From the NCBI RefSeq assembly GCF_009688945.1, contig NZ_AP021874.1:7110001-7174000 (forward strand): a stretch of 64,000 nt of DNA, given 5' to 3'. The notes below the pieces were generated by a model, which ran no database searches, was not told the origin of the DNA, and saw only the letters and a list, made by a program, of their open reading frames with translations. The DNA comes from Desulfosarcina alkanivorans (GTDB taxonomy: Bacteria; Desulfobacterota; Desulfobacteria; Desulfobacterales; Desulfosarcinaceae). Below are positions 34,016 through 44,200 of the stretch, piece by piece. The position numbers were made by a program, and so were the translations under genes. Every line of letters begins with the position of its first letter. Position 1 is the first letter of the stretch.

Positions 34016-35746
34016 TCAGAAACGGCCGGTCTGAACCATCAATTCTTTTCTGTACTGGTCAAGCAGGGTGGCTTTGGAGATCATGCCTAAAAAACGGTTG
34101 TCCGATACCACCGGCATGCTGAAAATATGGCCGGTATCCATTTGCTGGAGGACTTCTGACAGGTCATCGTGCAGGGATACCGTTTTCACGCTGGTGTTCA
34201 TCAGCTGGCCGGTCAGCACTGCATTGTGCATGGCCGGGTCGAAAAGGTAGGGGCGGATGTCATCCAGGTGAATCATGCCCACAAATTGCCGGCTCTGCCG
34301 ATCCTCGACCGGAAAGTAGTTGCGGTGGGAGGATTTGACAATGTCGATGAACTCCGCCAGGCGCATGTCGGGGTGGACGCATATGCAGTCGGTTTCCAGC
34401 AGTTCCTGAATGCTCAGGTCCGTCAGGACGCGGGCGTCGGTTCCCGGCCGCAGGAGTTGCCCCTGCTCCACCAGATCTTTCAGGTAAAAAGAGGCCGGCT
34501 CCAGATAATGGCAGAGCGTGGTGGAAATGGCCGATACGACGATCAGCGGGAGAATCACCTCATAGCCGCCGGTAATCTCGATGACCAGGAAAATACCCGT
34601 CAGCGGAGCCTGCAGGATGCCGCTGATGAGGCCGGCCATGCCCAGCAGCGCAAAGCAGCCCTCGTTGACCCAGATGACCGACGACCATACCGTGGTCATG
34701 AACCGGTGAAAACTCAGCCCTACGAAGGCCCCGATGACCAGGCAGGGGGCAAAAATTCCCCCGGAACCGCCCCACCCTAAAGTGAGCGACGTCGCCAGTA
34801 TCTTGACCAGGGCGATCACTGCCACCAGCATCAGGCCGCCCGGGAATCCCCCCTCGATGGCCGTTCGGATGGCATGGTAGCCCTCGCCGAGAATATACGG
34901 GAGATAATAGCCGATGGCGCCGACCATGGTCCCGCCGACAGCGGCCCGGGCCCACAGGGGCAGGGTAACCTCCCTGGAAACGTGATGCATGGACCGCACC
35001 GCCCGGGTCAGCAGGATCGAGGCCACCGCGCATAAAATCGCCAGTCCCACGCAGGCCAGGATGTCCTGGAAATGGATGTTGAACTCCCGGTGGGCAAAAG
35101 CGATCTGGTTTCCCTTGAGCAGGCGGCTGACCTCGGTTCCTGCCACGGCGGCGATGGCGATGGGGATGATGTTCATGGTGCTCCATTCACCGAGAATGAC
35201 TTCGATGGCGAACACCATGCCCGAAATGGGGGCATTGAAAATGGCGGCAATGGCGCCTGCCGCTCCGCATCCAACCAGCGCCACCCGCTGGCGGTCATTG
35301 AGGGAAAACGCCTGGGCGATGTTCGATCCGATCGCTGCGCCACTCATGACCACCGGGGCCTCAGGACCGGCAGAGCCCCCGCTTCCGATGGTCAGGCAAC
35401 TTGAGATCAGCCGGGAAAAACTGGAACGAAGGCGCAGCAGCCCGCCGTATCGGGAGACGGCGTATATCACTTCGGGAACACCGTGGCCGGCACCTTCGTT
35501 GACGATTTTTTCCAGGAACAGAGACGACAGGGCCGCACCGATGGCCGGCAAAAAGATGGCCCACCAGTACGCCCGATAGTGGTGCAGCCATGTCAGCATG
35601 GCTTCCAGGCCGCGGTTCAAAAAGAGGGCCGCCAGGCCACTGCAGATGCCGACAATAATGGCAAAGACGATCAGCAGCAGCCGGTCATCGGACCTGAACA
35701 GCGACCAACTGCCGGGGTATTTCAGTTTTTTAAACAATTGTATCAT
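34016..35746 (-). CDS. ClC-family chloride channel / H+-Cl- exchanger with CBS pair
   Basis: 576 residues. The membrane part (about 15-440) has the selectivity motifs: GAGHGVPE (like GSGIP), GSGGSAGPEAPVV with the gating glutamate kept in PEAP, and GWGGSGGIFAPC. The retained gating Glu suggests exchanger activity, since it is required for proton coupling in studied members. Two CBS domains follow (about 450-570), which usually sense adenosine nucleotides or ionic strength. Role is probably acid or osmotic stress, in line with the neighbouring MscS and UspA. Confidence 0.92.
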   Translation of the reverse strand: MIQLFKKLKYPGSWSLFRSDDRLLLIVFAIIVGICSGLAALFLNRGLEAMLTWLHHYRAYWWAIFLPAIGAALSSLFLEKIVNEGAGHGVPEVIYAVSRYGGLLRLRSSFSRLISSCLTIGSGGSAGPEAPVVMSGAAIGSNIAQAFSLNDRQRVALVGCGAAGAIAAIFNAPISGMVFAIEVILGEWSTMNIIPIAIAAVAGTEVSRLLKGNQIAFAHREFNIHFQDILACVGLAILCAVASILLTRAVRSMHHVSREVTLPLWARAAVGGTMVGAIGYYLPYILGEGYHAIRTAIEGGFPGGLMLVAVIALVKILATSLTLGWGGSGGIFAPCLVIGAFVGLSFHRFMTTVWSSVIWVNEGCFALLGMAGLISGILQAPLTGIFLVIEITGGYEVILPLIVVSAISTTLCHYLEPASFYLKDLVEQGQLLRPGTDARVLTDLSIQELLETDCICVHPDMRLAEFIDIVKSSHRNYFPVEDRQSRQFVGMIHLDDIRPYLFDPAMHNAVLTGQLMNTSVKTVSLHDDLSEVLQQMDTGHIFSMPVVSDNRFLGMISKATLLDQYRKELMVQTGRF

Positions 35747-35872
35747 CGGATGCTGCTGATTTCTGTTCCCGGTCTGACAACGGGGTTCCCCGGACGCCGG
35801 TCAGCAGGTTGCGTCCTGCCGGTGCGGGGGTGTTTTCTTTCCAGGATCGTGGTCGGGGCGAAGTCATGGTCG

Positions 35873-36559
35873 TCAGAGGGCATCCAACTGTTTTTCAAAC
35901 CCGGCCACCCGTGAATACAACGCCGACGCATCGGGCTGCGTCTTCAGATAGGCGACAAATGCAGCGTCCCGGATGCAATAGGAAAGTCTGGACAGCAGGT
36001 GCAGGTGATGCTTGACTGTCGGGCTGATCAGCAGAAAGAAAACGAACACCGGCCGGTCGTCAATGGCGTTGAACGTAATCGGTTTTTCCAGGAAACAGGT
36101 GGTGATGGCCGGTGCTTCGGGCGGTTCGGAGAGCGGATCCCGGGGGTGTGGGATGGCGATGCCGTTGCCAATGCCGGTGGATGCCAGACGTTCACGTTCG
36201 ATCAGTTTTTCGTAAAGTTCTTCCTGAATGTCAGTGGTGAGATAGTCGATGGAATCGACGGCCGATCTCAATGCCGCGGCCGCCTCCATTCCGGCGACGC
36301 CATGAAACACCTTTCCCCGCTTCATTGCCGAGGCCAGTGAATCAAGCGTTTCCGGGGCGGTAACGCGGGGGACAGCCGCTCTATTGCCCAGGGAGAACGA
36401 AAGCTTGTGCGTGGTGGCCCATTTCTGTAGCGCTGTCTCTGAAAAGTAGACATGGGTACCGCTGCGCTGAATGGGAATCCGTCCCTGCCGGATCCATCGT
36501 TTCACCGTAGACACCGGCAGCGCAAGTGCGTCGGCCACTGTTTGCATGGGTAGTTTCAT
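35873..36559 (-). CDS. HTH-EIIA fusion protein (excisionase-type HTH + PTS IIA domain)
   Basis: 228 residues. Residues 1-50 form an HTH_17-type DNA-binding domain (MQTVADALALPVSTVKRWIR, then IPIQRSGTHVYFS as wing). Residues about 85-225 form a PTS EIIA of the fructose/nitrogen type with the phosphoacceptor His138 in GNGIAIPHPRD and downstream FFLLISPTVKHHLHLLSRLS. Such an EIIA could receive phosphate from PtsI/HPr and regulate by phosphorylation state, with the HTH giving it a DNA target. No sugar transporter or HPr gene is near; ion-channel genes are. It sits 81 bp from mscS. Confidence 0.88.
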   Translation of the reverse strand: MKLPMQTVADALALPVSTVKRWIRQGRIPIQRSGTHVYFSETALQKWATTHKLSFSLGNRAAVPRVTAPETLDSLASAMKRGKVFHGVAGMEAAAALRSAVDSIDYLTTDIQEELYEKLIERERLASTGIGNGIAIPHPRDPLSEPPEAPAITTCFLEKPITFNAIDDRPVFVFFLLISPTVKHHLHLLSRLSYCIRDAAFVAYLKTQPDASALYSRVAGFEKQLDAL

Positions 36560-36640
36560 TCCGTTTCGACCAAACCATTGCCTTAATTTTATAAAACGCT
36601 AAAAATACGCTGATATGATGCAATAATCAAGAGGAGGGTG

Positions 36641-37756
36641 CTATTTTTTCCCCTGGGGAAGGGAATCGCCGGCGCCACGGTCCACGATGGTGACGTCCCG
36701 CCTGGGAAAGGGAATCTCTATGCCGTGTTCGTCAAACAGGTTTTTTACCGTGTCGGTGATAAAATCTATCGTATCCATGCGCCTGCGGGCATTTTTGATC
36801 CATACCCTGGCTTGCAGGTCAACCGACGATTCTCCAAAATTGCGCACCACCACTTTTGGCGGCGGTTCGGAAAGAATCCAGTCGGCCGAAGCCGCCGCCT
36901 GGAGGATCAGGGACTTGGCCATGGCTAAGTCGGAATCGTAGGCGATGCCGATATTGATGCGTACCCGGATGGATGAATAGATGGCGGTGTAGTTGACGAT
37001 GTCCCGGGTCATGATTTCGTTGTTGGGGATGATGACCACGATATTGTCCGTGGTCTTGATGCGGGTGGCCCGCAGTCCGATATCGATGACATCTCCCCAT
37101 GAGGCGCTGCCGGCCGGTGCGCTCCACACCTCGATGCGATCGCCGATTTCAAAAGGCCGGTCGATGATGAGCAGAATGCCGGCGATGAGATTGGAGAGGG
37201 TGTCTTTGGCGGCAAACCCCACGGCGACCCCCATGACACCGGCGCCGGCGATAAAGGGCATTACATTGACGCCCAGCACGTCCAGGGCGATGACCGCTGC
37301 CGTGGCGTACACGATGGCCCCGGAGAACTTGTTTAGCAGATCGATAACGATGTTGTCTATTGCGGTTTCCGTGCGTGCGGCCAGATTGCGTTCCAAAAGT
37401 TCCAGGAAAATGAGAAGATAGGCCTTGACCGGCGTGGCCGCGATGATGATGAAAACAGCGTGGAACATCCGTTCGATCACAACCAGATGAAACAGCCGGA
37501 TCCAGATGACCCCAACCAGCCAAAGCAGCAGCAGACCGACCGTTTTTCGCAGAACCGCAAACAATTCCCTGCGAAATTGAATCAGCTTGAAATGGACCGC
37601 TTTTTTTTCAAGGGTGGTCAGGATGCGTTTGACGATAAGCCAGAGGAAAAAGGCGGCAAGCAGGACCGCCAGGGCTTTTGCCAGACTGTTCGCCAGGGAC
37701 GCCTCGGCAGTGAAAAAAGAGATGGATCGATCGAGATAGTTGGCGATGGTGTCCAT
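36641..37756 (-). CDS. MscS-family mechanosensitive channel
   Basis: 371 residues. Several N-terminal membrane helices precede the pore helix with the Gly/Ala pattern (AGAGVMGVAVGFAAKDTLSNLIAGILLIIDRPFEIGD near residue 165), then the beta domain and the C-terminal mixed domain (PPPKVVVRNFGESSVDLQARVWI). It releases solutes under hypoosmotic shock. It belongs to the minus-strand run with HTH-EIIA, ClC and UspA and is the first gene of that run, separated by 213 bp from the upstream response regulator. Confidence 0.92.
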   Translation of the reverse strand: MDTIANYLDRSISFFTAEASLANSLAKALAVLLAAFFLWLIVKRILTTLEKKAVHFKLIQFRRELFAVLRKTVGLLLLWLVGVIWIRLFHLVVIERMFHAVFIIIAATPVKAYLLIFLELLERNLAARTETAIDNIVIDLLNKFSGAIVYATAAVIALDVLGVNVMPFIAGAGVMGVAVGFAAKDTLSNLIAGILLIIDRPFEIGDRIEVWSAPAGSASWGDVIDIGLRATRIKTTDNIVVIIPNNEIMTRDIVNYTAIYSSIRVRINIGIAYDSDLAMAKSLILQAAASADWILSEPPPKVVVRNFGESSVDLQARVWIKNARRRMDTIDFITDTVKNLFDEHGIEIPFPRRDVTIVDRGAGDSLPQGKK

Positions 37757-37969
37757 GGATAACCTCTGGAAGATGGCGTCCCGTCATTGCGTGATGGGTT
37801 CTCGTACCATTTTTCACACCGGTTGTTAATGGAAAAGGCACCTGACGATCCAATTGGATTGGATGCCGCTGTCTGCACGGACCCTTGGACAGGTTCTTCC
37901 TGAGTCCGTTTGCGGATATCGTGAAAAGACCGGGTCAATCGGGCTTGCGGGAATAGGAGAACGGGGGGG

Positions 37970-38539
37970 CTACGGTTCGACCAGATGGTCCAGCGCCAGG
38001 CGGATGCGGGCCTCCGCATCCCGGCTTTGATCGCGCAGGATATCCCTGGCTGCCGTCAGTTGCCCGTTCAACTCGGCCACCATGATTTCAAGATCCTGTA
38101 TGGTCTCGGCGGATGTCTTTTCGGTAACATCCATGGCTTCACGCAGGTCGCTGGCATTTTTAATTATCATTTTCAGGTTGCGGATTTTATCCAGCCGCAG
38201 GAACAGTTCGTCGAAATTGATGGGTTTCTGCAGATAATCGACGGCCCCTTTTTTCATGGCTTCGATGGCGTTGTCCACCGAGGCGTGGGCGGTGATCAGG
38301 ACCACTTCCGTCTTGATGTTGATTCGTTTGGCTTCTTCGAGAACGCCGATGCCGTCCACACCCCCCGGCATCATCAGGTCGGTGAGCACCACATCATAAT
38401 ATTGCCGGCTCAATTTTTCCATGGCAACCAGACCGTCTTCGGCAATGTCCACGGCGTAATCCTCGTTGATCAACCGCTTGTTTAAAAGGGTCCGGGTGAC
38501 CGGATCGTCATCGACTACAAGAATTTTGAGGCTCGTCAT
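37970..38539 (-). CDS. single-domain response regulator with helical extension
   Basis: 189 residues. The receiver has the acid pocket DDD at 10-12, phosphoacceptor Asp54 (VVLTDLMMPGG), Thr/Ala switch (VVLITAHAS) and the KP lysine (LQKPIN). After the receiver lies a coiled-coil-like helix of about 60 residues and no recognisable output domain. It is the last gene of the chemosensory run, 65 bp after cheR, and could act as a CheY-like output or phosphate sink. It may also couple to another partner through the coiled coil. Confidence 0.9.
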   Translation of the reverse strand: MTSLKILVVDDDPVTRTLLNKRLINEDYAVDIAEDGLVAMEKLSRQYYDVVLTDLMMPGGVDGIGVLEEAKRINIKTEVVLITAHASVDNAIEAMKKGAVDYLQKPINFDELFLRLDKIRNLKMIIKNASDLREAMDVTEKTSAETIQDLEIMVAELNGQLTAARDILRDQSRDAEARIRLALDHLVEP

Positions 38540-38604
38540 TTCTCATTCTCCCTGGTGAGGCCGGATGGGCCCATCACCTGAAACACGCATCCTGGGGCCT
38601 TCGA

Positions 38605-39432
38605 TCATTTCAACTGATAGTAGACTGACCGCAAGTGACGTTTGGGAACAAAGCGTGGACAGATTCCGGTCAGTGATTCGGTGGACCCGATGAGCAGATA
38701 CCCGTCAGGTTCCAATACGTCCGCAATTTTGTCGAATAATTTTTTCCGATCCTGAAGGGTGAAGTAAATCGCCACATTCCTGCAGAAAATGATATCAAAC
38801 TTACCCAGTCCCACGAACGGTTGCATCAGGTTCATACGGCGGAAAGTGACCATGGCACGTATTTCGTCTTTGATTTTCCAGTTGCCCCCCGCCGGGGTAA
38901 AATAGCGCTGCAGTTTTTCTCTGGGAAGGCCCCGTTCAATTTCAAATTTGTTATACGTACCGGCGCTGGCCTGGGCAACGGCCGCATCGGACAGATCCGT
39001 GCCCATGAGCGTAATTTTATGGGGGCAATGGTTGCCCAGGAGTTCTTTAATGACAATGGCGATACTGTACAACTCCTGGCCCGTGGAGCAGGCACTGCTC
39101 CAGATTCTCAGGTTGGCGGGGCCCTTGCCGGAACGGGTATCGATAAGATCCGGCATGATTTTATGCTTTAACAGATCAAATGGACTGTTATCCCGGAAAA
39201 AAAGGGTCTCGTTGGTGGTAATGGCATCGATGATCCTTTTTTCCAGGATCTTGCGCGAGTCTGACTTGGCTTTGTGATAAAAATCGCCGAAAGAACTGCA
39301 GCCCTCCTGCTCCAGCAGTTTTCCAAACCGGGTCTCCAACAGATAGGCTTTGGACGCATCAATGCTGATGCCGGTTACACTATAGATGTAATTGGAGAAA
39401 ATTTTAATTTCTTCCGGTCTGATTTTTACCAT
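38605..39432 (-). CDS. cheR: CheR chemoreceptor methyltransferase
   Basis: 275 residues with the CheR N-terminal four-helix part (FSNYIYSVTGISIDASKAYLLETRFGKLL) and the SAM domain with RIWSSACSTGQELYSIAIVIKE, ATDLSDAAVAQA-type strand (MGTDLSDAAVAQAS) and IIFCRNVAIYFT. It methylates glutamates of chemoreceptors. No receptor gene is in the window, so the targets are encoded elsewhere. 48 bp separates it from cheB. Confidence 0.93.
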   Translation of the reverse strand: MVKIRPEEIKIFSNYIYSVTGISIDASKAYLLETRFGKLLEQEGCSSFGDFYHKAKSDSRKILEKRIIDAITTNETLFFRDNSPFDLLKHKIMPDLIDTRSGKGPANLRIWSSACSTGQELYSIAIVIKELLGNHCPHKITLMGTDLSDAAVAQASAGTYNKFEIERGLPREKLQRYFTPAGGNWKIKDEIRAMVTFRRMNLMQPFVGLGKFDIIFCRNVAIYFTLQDRKKLFDKIADVLEPDGYLLIGSTESLTGICPRFVPKRHLRSVYYQLK

Positions 39433-39480
39433 GTTCTTTCCTGACGCAATGGCAGGGCCATCGGACTCGACGTTGGAACC

Positions 39481-40587
39481 TTATCCCAAACGGACGGTTC
39501 TGGCTATCATGTCGGCAATCTGGTCGAGGGGGAGAACCGCATCGGCCAATCCGCTTTCTGCCGCCACTTTGGGCATGCCGAAGACGACACATGTGGCTTC
39601 GTCCTGGGCGATGATCGTTGCGCCGTTCTGTTTCATCAGTTTCAGTCCCTGGGTGCCGTCCGATCCCATGCCGGTCATGATCACGCCGGTGGCCCTTCCA
39701 ACATAGTGGTGGGCCACCGACCGGAAAAGATAGTCCACACTGGGCTTGCAGCTGTTTTCAGGCGGGTCGTCGGTGATCTTGATGACGCGGTTCCTCCCGT
39801 CTGCACCGGCTATGATTTTCATCTGCTTCCCGCCGGGGGCGATCAGTGCCGTATTGGGCACCAACGGTTCTCCCTGCCTGGCCTCCCTCACTGCAATGCT
39901 GCATTTGGCCGCCAGACTGCTGGCCAGCGATCGGGTAAACATCGGTGGCATGTGCTGGACGATCAGAATGGGGATGCCGATATCCTTGGGGATCATGGGC
40001 AGCATTTTTGCCAATGCATTGGGCCCGCCGGTGGAGATGCCGATGACGGCGATTTCCGCTTTCGACCGTTTCAGGGTGGCGGGAAAAGGGCGCGGCGCAG
40101 TGGCTGTTCGTTTGAGATGCGATGCGGTTTTGCCCGCACGTGCTGCGGGATTCAATTTTTTGTGGATCCGGGCCCTTCTCTGGAAGGCTCGAATCATGGG
40201 GGTAATGGCGGATTCGATTTTTTTCCGGTTCTCCGCCATGGTGCCGGATTGGGGCTTCGGAATGAAGTCGAAGGCACCCAGTTCCAACGCTTTCATGGTC
40301 ATGGCCCCGCCCTCGTGGGTCAGGGTGCTGAGCATGATGGCGCCGATATGCGGGGCGTGCTGTTGAAGATGATCCAGCACTTCGATGCCGTTCATTTCCG
40401 GCATCTCGATATCGAGCGTAAGCAGATCAGGCTTCAGGGAGGCCAGCTTGGTGACCGCCGCCTTTCCGTTGTGGGCGCTGCCCACCACCTCCACATCCGG
40501 AAGCGTGGAAATCGCATCGCTGACGATTTTACGGTACAGCACGGTGTCATCCACCACCATGACCCGAAGTGGTTGGTGGTGCTTCAT
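39481..40587 (-). CDS. cheB: CheB protein-glutamate methylesterase / deamidase
   Basis: 368 residues: receiver domain 1-120 with phosphoacceptor Asp59 (LLTLDIEMPEM), a basic linker, and the methylesterase domain from about 175. The catalytic triad is visible: Ser in GISTGGPNAL, His in VQHMPPMFTRSLA and Asp in GMGSDGTQGLK. It reverses CheR methylation, resetting receptors. Located after cheW. Confidence 0.95.
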   Translation of the reverse strand: MKHHQPLRVMVVDDTVLYRKIVSDAISTLPDVEVVGSAHNGKAAVTKLASLKPDLLTLDIEMPEMNGIEVLDHLQQHAPHIGAIMLSTLTHEGGAMTMKALELGAFDFIPKPQSGTMAENRKKIESAITPMIRAFQRRARIHKKLNPAARAGKTASHLKRTATAPRPFPATLKRSKAEIAVIGISTGGPNALAKMLPMIPKDIGIPILIVQHMPPMFTRSLASSLAAKCSIAVREARQGEPLVPNTALIAPGGKQMKIIAGADGRNRVIKITDDPPENSCKPSVDYLFRSVAHHYVGRATGVIMTGMGSDGTQGLKLMKQNGATIIAQDEATCVVFGMPKVAAESGLADAVLPLDQIADMIARTVRLG

Positions 40588-40659
40588 TTTCGTGACATCC
40601 TACAGCTAAAAATGAAGTTGGGTAATGGGGTGATGTCCGGCGCGATGCCGAAGGACGCT

Positions 40660-41121
40660 CTAAATGTCATTGTCCAGCACTTTCTCCACATCCAGAATGC
40701 CGATAAGGCGCTCTTTGGTTTTGAACACGCCCTTGAAAAATTTTCCCTGGACCCCGCCGATGTTGGCCGGCGGCGGCTCAACCTTGTCCAATTCCGCTTC
40801 CACCACATCGCTGATGCGGGTAACGAGCAGGCCGATATACTCGTCTTTGGCATTGACGATGATGTTTCGGCTCATGTCGCTTAATTCGGTCTCTCCCAGA
40901 TTGAGCTTTTTGCCGAGATCGATGATGGTAACGATCTGACCCCGTAAATTCAGGATGCCCATTACATAGTCCGGCGCCTGGGGAACGGTGGTCATGTCCA
41001 TCAGCTTGTTGATTTCCTGTACATTGAGGATGTCCATGCCGCAAAGGGCTTCTCCCACATAAAACGTGGCCATCTCAACGAATTGACTTGTCATTTTTTT
41101 CCCTTCCGGTTTTTCCATCAC
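40660..41121 (-). CDS. cheW: CheW coupling protein
   Basis: 153 residues with the CheW pattern QFVEMATFYVGEALCGMDILNVQEINKLM, GILNLRGQIVTIIDL near residue 55 and the IGLLVTRISDVVEAELDKVEPP block. It bridges receptors to CheA. Gene order cheA-cheW-cheB-cheR-regulator on one strand with short gaps indicates a single operon. Confidence 0.93.
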   Translation of the reverse strand: MMEKPEGKKMTSQFVEMATFYVGEALCGMDILNVQEINKLMDMTTVPQAPDYVMGILNLRGQIVTIIDLGKKLNLGETELSDMSRNIIVNAKDEYIGLLVTRISDVVEAELDKVEPPPANIGGVQGKFFKGVFKTKERLIGILDVEKVLDNDI

Positions 41122-41212
41122 ACATCTCCTTGTCCCATCATCGGTCGCGATGGCTGCGGGCGAGTCTCAGACACCGGCAACCCCCGGGCAGGGTCGGTTC
41201 TGTTCCGACTGC

Positions 41213-44200
41213 CTACATGTTCGTTAAAAACCCATAGATACTGCGGACCAGCTTCTCCCGGTCAAGCTTGATCTGGTAGTCGCTGATTCCCACCAGGCGT
41301 CCTTTCTCGATGTCTTCTTCACCGGCAAGGGTGGTCAGAGCGATGACGGGAAGGTGGGAGAAGACGTTGCTGGATTTGATGCGCCGGGTCAATTCGAATC
41401 CGTTCATGTTCGGCATCTCGATATCGGTCACCACCAGCGAGATGTCATCGGCGTGCTGCTGCAGCAGATCCCAGGCAATGGCCCCGTCTTCCGCTTCGAT
41501 GACCTCGTACCCTTCGTCTTCCATATAGCTTTTTACCTGGTTGCGGAAAAAATTCGAATCTTCGGCAAACAGGATCTTGGCTGCCTCGCCGTTGCCATTG
41601 GTCGCCGCCTCCACGGTTTCAAACCATTCCGGGTTAAGGGTCTGGACGATTTCGTATACATCCACCATCAAGGTCGTGTGGTCATTGATGATGGCCGATC
41701 CCATGATGCCGGCCTGTTTCAACGTCTGGCCGTCCACGTCCAGCGACACTTCAACGGCATCCACCGGACCGATGGCCAGCAGCCCGGTCTCCTTGCCGGA
41801 GATGATAAAAACGATAACCAGCAGGTCCTCGACGTCGGCCAGGGGCTGCACCATGGCCACTTCGTCAACCGAGAACAATGGCAGGCTGCCGCCGCGGTAG
41901 CGAATGACGCGTTTGCCACCCACGGATTCGATGTCGGTGGCTTTGATTTTTTCTATACGTTCAACCATGTTCAGCGGTGCGGCGAACTGTTCATTTTCGG
42001 CGCTCCGAAAAACCAGCAGGGATTGACGGTCTTTCTGTTCACGGATGGTTTGCAGATTCTCCCTGGCCACTTCGGCCGACCGCGAAGAGCCTTCGATGGA
42101 TGTCAGACCGGCCATCTGGGCCAGGTTGGCCACATCCAGAATGAGTGCGACCCGACCGTCGCCCATGATGGTGGCGCCGGCGTACCCCTTGCACCTTTTA
42201 AGGTCCCGGCCCAGCGGTTTAACGACAATTTCTTCAGAATCGTGCAGTTCATCCACCACCAGACCGTATTTCATCGCGCCGGTGGACACGACCACGATAT
42301 TCAGTGCGCTGGCCGCATGGTAGCGTCGGTCTTCCGACTTTCGTTCATCGGTGTCCCGGTGGCCGTCTTCGCCGCGGGTACCCGCATCGCTGTCCGGCCC
42401 TCCGTCGGCAAGCAAGGGGCTCTCCTTGGATCGCCTGTCTGCCAGTGACTTCCGCCGGTCCAGTTGTTTTTTGCCGCTTTTCTGGTCGATATAAACGGAA
42501 TCCGTGTCGATCACCTCAGCCAGTTTGATCAGCGGCAGCAGGTTGCCTCGCAGGCGGACCACTTCCGCATCGCCAACCCGTTCGATCCGGTCCTTCACCT
42601 GGTTTGCGGGGATGCGCAGCAGCTCTTCCAGGTTGACCTGGGGAATGGCATACCGTTCGTTGCCGGTCATGACAATCTGACAGGGGATGATGGCGAGGGT
42701 GAGGGGCAGTTTGATTCGGATGGTCGACCCTTTTCCCAGTTCAGAGTCGATATCGATGATCCCGCCGAGTCTGTCCAGGTTGGTTTTGACCACATCCATG
42801 CCCACCCCGCGACCGGACACGTCGGTGATTTTTTCGGCGGTGGAAAAGCCGGGCAGAAAGATGAGATTGGTCCTTTCCTTGTCGGACATGACTTTGGCCT
42901 GGTCCTCGCTGATCAGCCCTTTTTCCATGGCCTTCCGGGCCAGCACCTGGCCGTCCAGCCCTTTGCCGTCATCGGAAATCTCGATATTCACCTGGCCGGC
43001 TTCGTGGTAGGCCTTAAGGATGATCTGTCCCACCGGGTTCTTCCCGGCGCCCTTGCGTGCTTCAGGCAGTTCGATGCCGTGATCGACCGCATTGCGCACC
43101 AAGTGGGTCAGCGGGTCGCCGATGGCCTCGATGATGGTCTTGTCCAGCTCGACGTCCTTGCCCTCCAGGTGCAGTTCCACTTGCTTGCCCAGGGTCTGGG
43201 AGAGGTCGCGGACCACCCTCGGGAATTTATTGAACACATTGCCGATGGACTGCATCCGGGTCAGCATGATCGCTTCCTGCAACTCGGATGTGATCAGGTC
43301 AATGCGCTGGCCGGCGATCTCTGATCCGCGGTGATCTTCCGAACTCATGGATTGAAGCAGTTGGTTGCGGCTGAGCACCAACTCTCCCGCCAATGTCATC
43401 AACTGGTCCAGCAGGCTCACGTGAACGCGCAGACTGGTTTCCGTTTCTGTTTTTTTGCCGGTCGTTTTCTGCTGCGTGCGCGGGGGGGTTTCCCCAGAGG
43501 GCTTCGGGGGGGCAGGGTCGATCGGTTCCGTTTCGAGGACGGGTGCCGGACCCGGCTGGCCGGCGACCGCCTCTTCAGGAGACCCTGCCGACGGGACCGG
43601 TTCCGTTGGTTTCGCCCCGAGACAGTTAACCGTCATATCGGCCAATACCTGATGGATCTGTTGATCCGGGATTTCAAACAGGACGTTGATATCCTCGGGT
43701 TTTAAGATGGTGGCAAACAATACGATGAACGGATCCGGGGCCTGCCCCTTTTTCAGTTTCATGGACCGGACCTTGTCGGGGTCCATGCTGCAGGAGATCA
43801 GGGTTCCCGTCTGTTCCATCTCCTCGATGGTGGTGTTGATCTTTTTCCCTTTTTCGACCACATCGGCCGACAGGTCGATCTGCACCAGGTATATAAATTT
43901 GCCCTCACCGATCAAGCCTTCCACCACGGCATGGTCCGCTTCGATGGCCATGCTGCCATCGGCGGCGGCGATGGCGATCATGGTGCCGGCGCTGTCCGGT
44001 TTATCTTCGAAAATCGGCGTTGCCTGCTCATTTTCCTGGGGCTGCGGGGGCGCCGGCGCGTCCGGTAATGGCCTGCCCTCGGCGATCGCCTGAAGATCGC
44101 TGATATGCTTGGAAATGTCCACATCGTTGCTCGTAAACACGTCATTCATCAATGCTTTGAGGGTGTCGGAGGCCATAAGCAGCACATTGACGATTTCAGG

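Noticed and set aside
39706..40884. 392-codon plus-strand frame opposite cheB/cheW
   Set aside because: Antisense shadow of cheB and cheW, whose motifs are clear on the minus strand.
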